Assembly: GCA_963768185.1 (NCBI GenBank)
Contig: CAVYGS010000001.1
Location: forward strand, 248,001 to 312,000
Reading direction: 5' to 3'
DNA: 64,000 nucleotides
DNA from: Palsa-461 sp963768185
Lineage (GTDB): Bacteria > Actinomycetota > Acidimicrobiia > Acidimicrobiales > RAAP-2
Part shown: positions 62,996-64,000 of the stretch, in pieces
Layout: each line of letters opens with the position of its first letter
Numbering within the stretch: the stretch's first letter is position 1
Program-made: the position numbers and the translations under genes
The notes under the pieces: generated by a model
What the model saw: only the letters and a program-made list of their open reading frames with translations
What the model was told of the DNA's origin: nothing
Database searches by the model: none

Positions 62996-64000
62996 ATGAC
63001 TGAGTTGCGTCGAGCGCTGGTCAGTGGCCCGGTGACCGGCGGGGTGCACGGCTGGCCGTTCGGTGCACCCGTGGTCGACCTCCCGGCGCGCGGCTATCGG
63101 ATGGACGAGTTCTTTTTGGAGGGGGAGGCGACGCGCTACCTGCCGGCGCCGGGAACCGAGCTCACCGGCGACGGGCGGTGGCGGGTCGAGCCGGCTGGCA
63201 CCACGCCGTTCAAGACGCGCCTGGTGGTGATCCGGCCCAGTGACCCGGCCAGGTTTGGCGGCACCGTCGTCATGGCGTGGAACAACGTGACCGCCGGCTA
63301 CGACGGCTTCGGTGGCGGCGACAGCCCCGTGCTGCTCGAGGCGGGCGGGGCGCTCGTCGCAGTCAGCGCCCAACGGGCCGGGGTCCACGGACTCGGGGAG
63401 CATCCGATGGGCCTGCTCGCGTGGGATCCGGAGCGGTACGGCTCGCTCTCGATCCCGAGCGACGACTTCTCCTTCGACATCTTCACCCAGGCGGCCAGGG
63501 CCATCTCGGGCGCATCGGCCGACGGCAGTGTTGACCCCATGGGCGGGCTCGAGGTGCGCCGGATCGTCGCCCAGGGCGCGTCGCAGTCGGCGGCTCGGCT
63601 CTCGGCGTACCTCAACGCCATCCATCCTCTCGCGCAGGCCATCGACGGGTTCATGCTGACGCTCTACTTCGGCTCCGCCTCGCTCCTCGAGGTCGGCGAG
63701 GCAACGCTCACGCTGCCCGCCCCCGGAAGTGGCCAAGCGCCGCCGCGTCTCGGCCTCCCCACCCAGCTGCGCGACGATCTCGACGTCCCGGTGTTCGTCG
63801 TGAACTCCGAATGCGAGGCGGCCGCCAACTATGGGGTCCGGCAGCCCGACACCGATCGCTTCCGGTATTGGGAGGCCGCTGGGACCTGCCACATTTCGCG
63901 CCAAGCGATGGAATCGGTCAGTGCACGCTTCCAGCGCGACTTCGGGCTCGCGGTCCCCAATCAGCCGGGCATCAACGAGCTCCCGACGATGCCCGTCGTC
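62996..64000 (+). CDS. alpha/beta hydrolase domain protein (partial, runs off the window)
   Basis: 335 residues visible; no stop before the right edge. ATG 62996 has GAGGGAGG before it. VVMAWNNVTAGYDGFGGGDSPVLLEAGGALVAVSAQRAGVHG and the nucleophile elbow VAQGASQSAARLSAYLN (Ser near 200) match the large alpha/beta-hydrolase family annotated Abhydrolase 10. FVVNSECEAAAN lies where the acid residue is expected. Such proteins run to about 430-500 residues, so roughly a quarter is missing. The catalytic His is outside the window. Confidence 0.8.
   Translation, partial: MTELRRALVSGPVTGGVHGWPFGAPVVDLPARGYRMDEFFLEGEATRYLPAPGTELTGDGRWRVEPAGTTPFKTRLVVIRPSDPARFGGTVVMAWNNVTAGYDGFGGGDSPVLLEAGGALVAVSAQRAGVHGLGEHPMGLLAWDPERYGSLSIPSDDFSFDIFTQAARAISGASADGSVDPMGGLEVRRIVAQGASQSAARLSAYLNAIHPLAQAIDGFMLTLYFGSASLLEVGEATLTLPAPGSGQAPPRLGLPTQLRDDLDVPVFVVNSECEAAANYGVRQPDTDRFRYWEAAGTCHISRQAMESVSARFQRDFGLAVPNQPGINELPTMPVV

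Noticed and set aside
1..64000. tRNA, rRNA, CRISPR arrays, insertion sequences, prophage genes
   Set aside because: I looked for T-arm-like GGTTCGA boxes, regular spaced repeats and transposase or integrase motifs; the only GGTTCGAAC (about 23580) lies inside the phosphatase gene.

Overview
The window looks like a piece of chromosome from a high-GC actinobacterium. The gene content (F420-type luciferase-like oxidoreductases, many family III CoA-transferases and FadE-type acyl-CoA dehydrogenases, class III cyclase/ATPase fusions, a DUF2889 protein, a GWWQASDGRWYPP-type RDD protein) fits an uncultivated Acidimicrobiia-like lineage best. That placement is inference. I saw no rRNA, tRNA, CRISPR array, phage gene or transposase.

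Layout. 1-7 kb: a PilZ protein and two tandem paralogous adenylate/guanylate cyclase-ATPase genes, each preceded by a nearly identical 42-43 bp leader. 7-9.6 kb: a CMD-family protein, an RDD membrane protein and an AbrB/RelE-type toxin-antitoxin pair with a palindromic promoter. 9.6-14.7 kb: a tightly coupled run of dienelactone hydrolase, two CoA-transferases, a DUF2889 protein and a crotonase. 15-21.7 kb: exported proteins (a lipid-carrier-like protein, a repeat protein, an HtrA protease) with an acetyltransferase-AHSA1 fusion and an epimerase. 21.7-31.5 kb: methylmalonate-semialdehyde dehydrogenase, a histidine phosphatase, an SDR, a PLP enzyme, a lipoprotein coupled to an unusual membrane FtsH-like protease, and a two-domain hydrolase.

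31.7-64 kb is one large catabolic region: two TIM-barrel amidohydrolases, a D-aminoacylase-type deacylase, an imidazolone-type amidohydrolase, two double-domain CoA-transferases, four or five acyl-CoA dehydrogenases, two LLM oxidoreductases, a zinc alcohol dehydrogenase, a TetR regulator, and an oxygenase block of 3Fe-4S ferredoxin, Rieske oxygenase and cytochrome P450, ending in a fused indolepyruvate-ferredoxin-oxidoreductase-type enzyme. ATGA/GTGA/TTGA overlaps couple most of the plus-strand genes. Four promoters inside this region carry the same palindrome, GTRAGC-N4-GCTYAC, which I read as one local regulon. The likely task is CoA-activation, oxygenation and beta-oxidation-like breakdown of an unidentified carboxylated (cyclic or aromatic) compound.

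Quality warning: many genes are split by single-base shifts, most densely at 41.7-58.8 kb. Conserved motifs continue intact on both sides of each shift, so I treat these as probable sequence errors rather than real pseudogenes, and give whole-gene spans.
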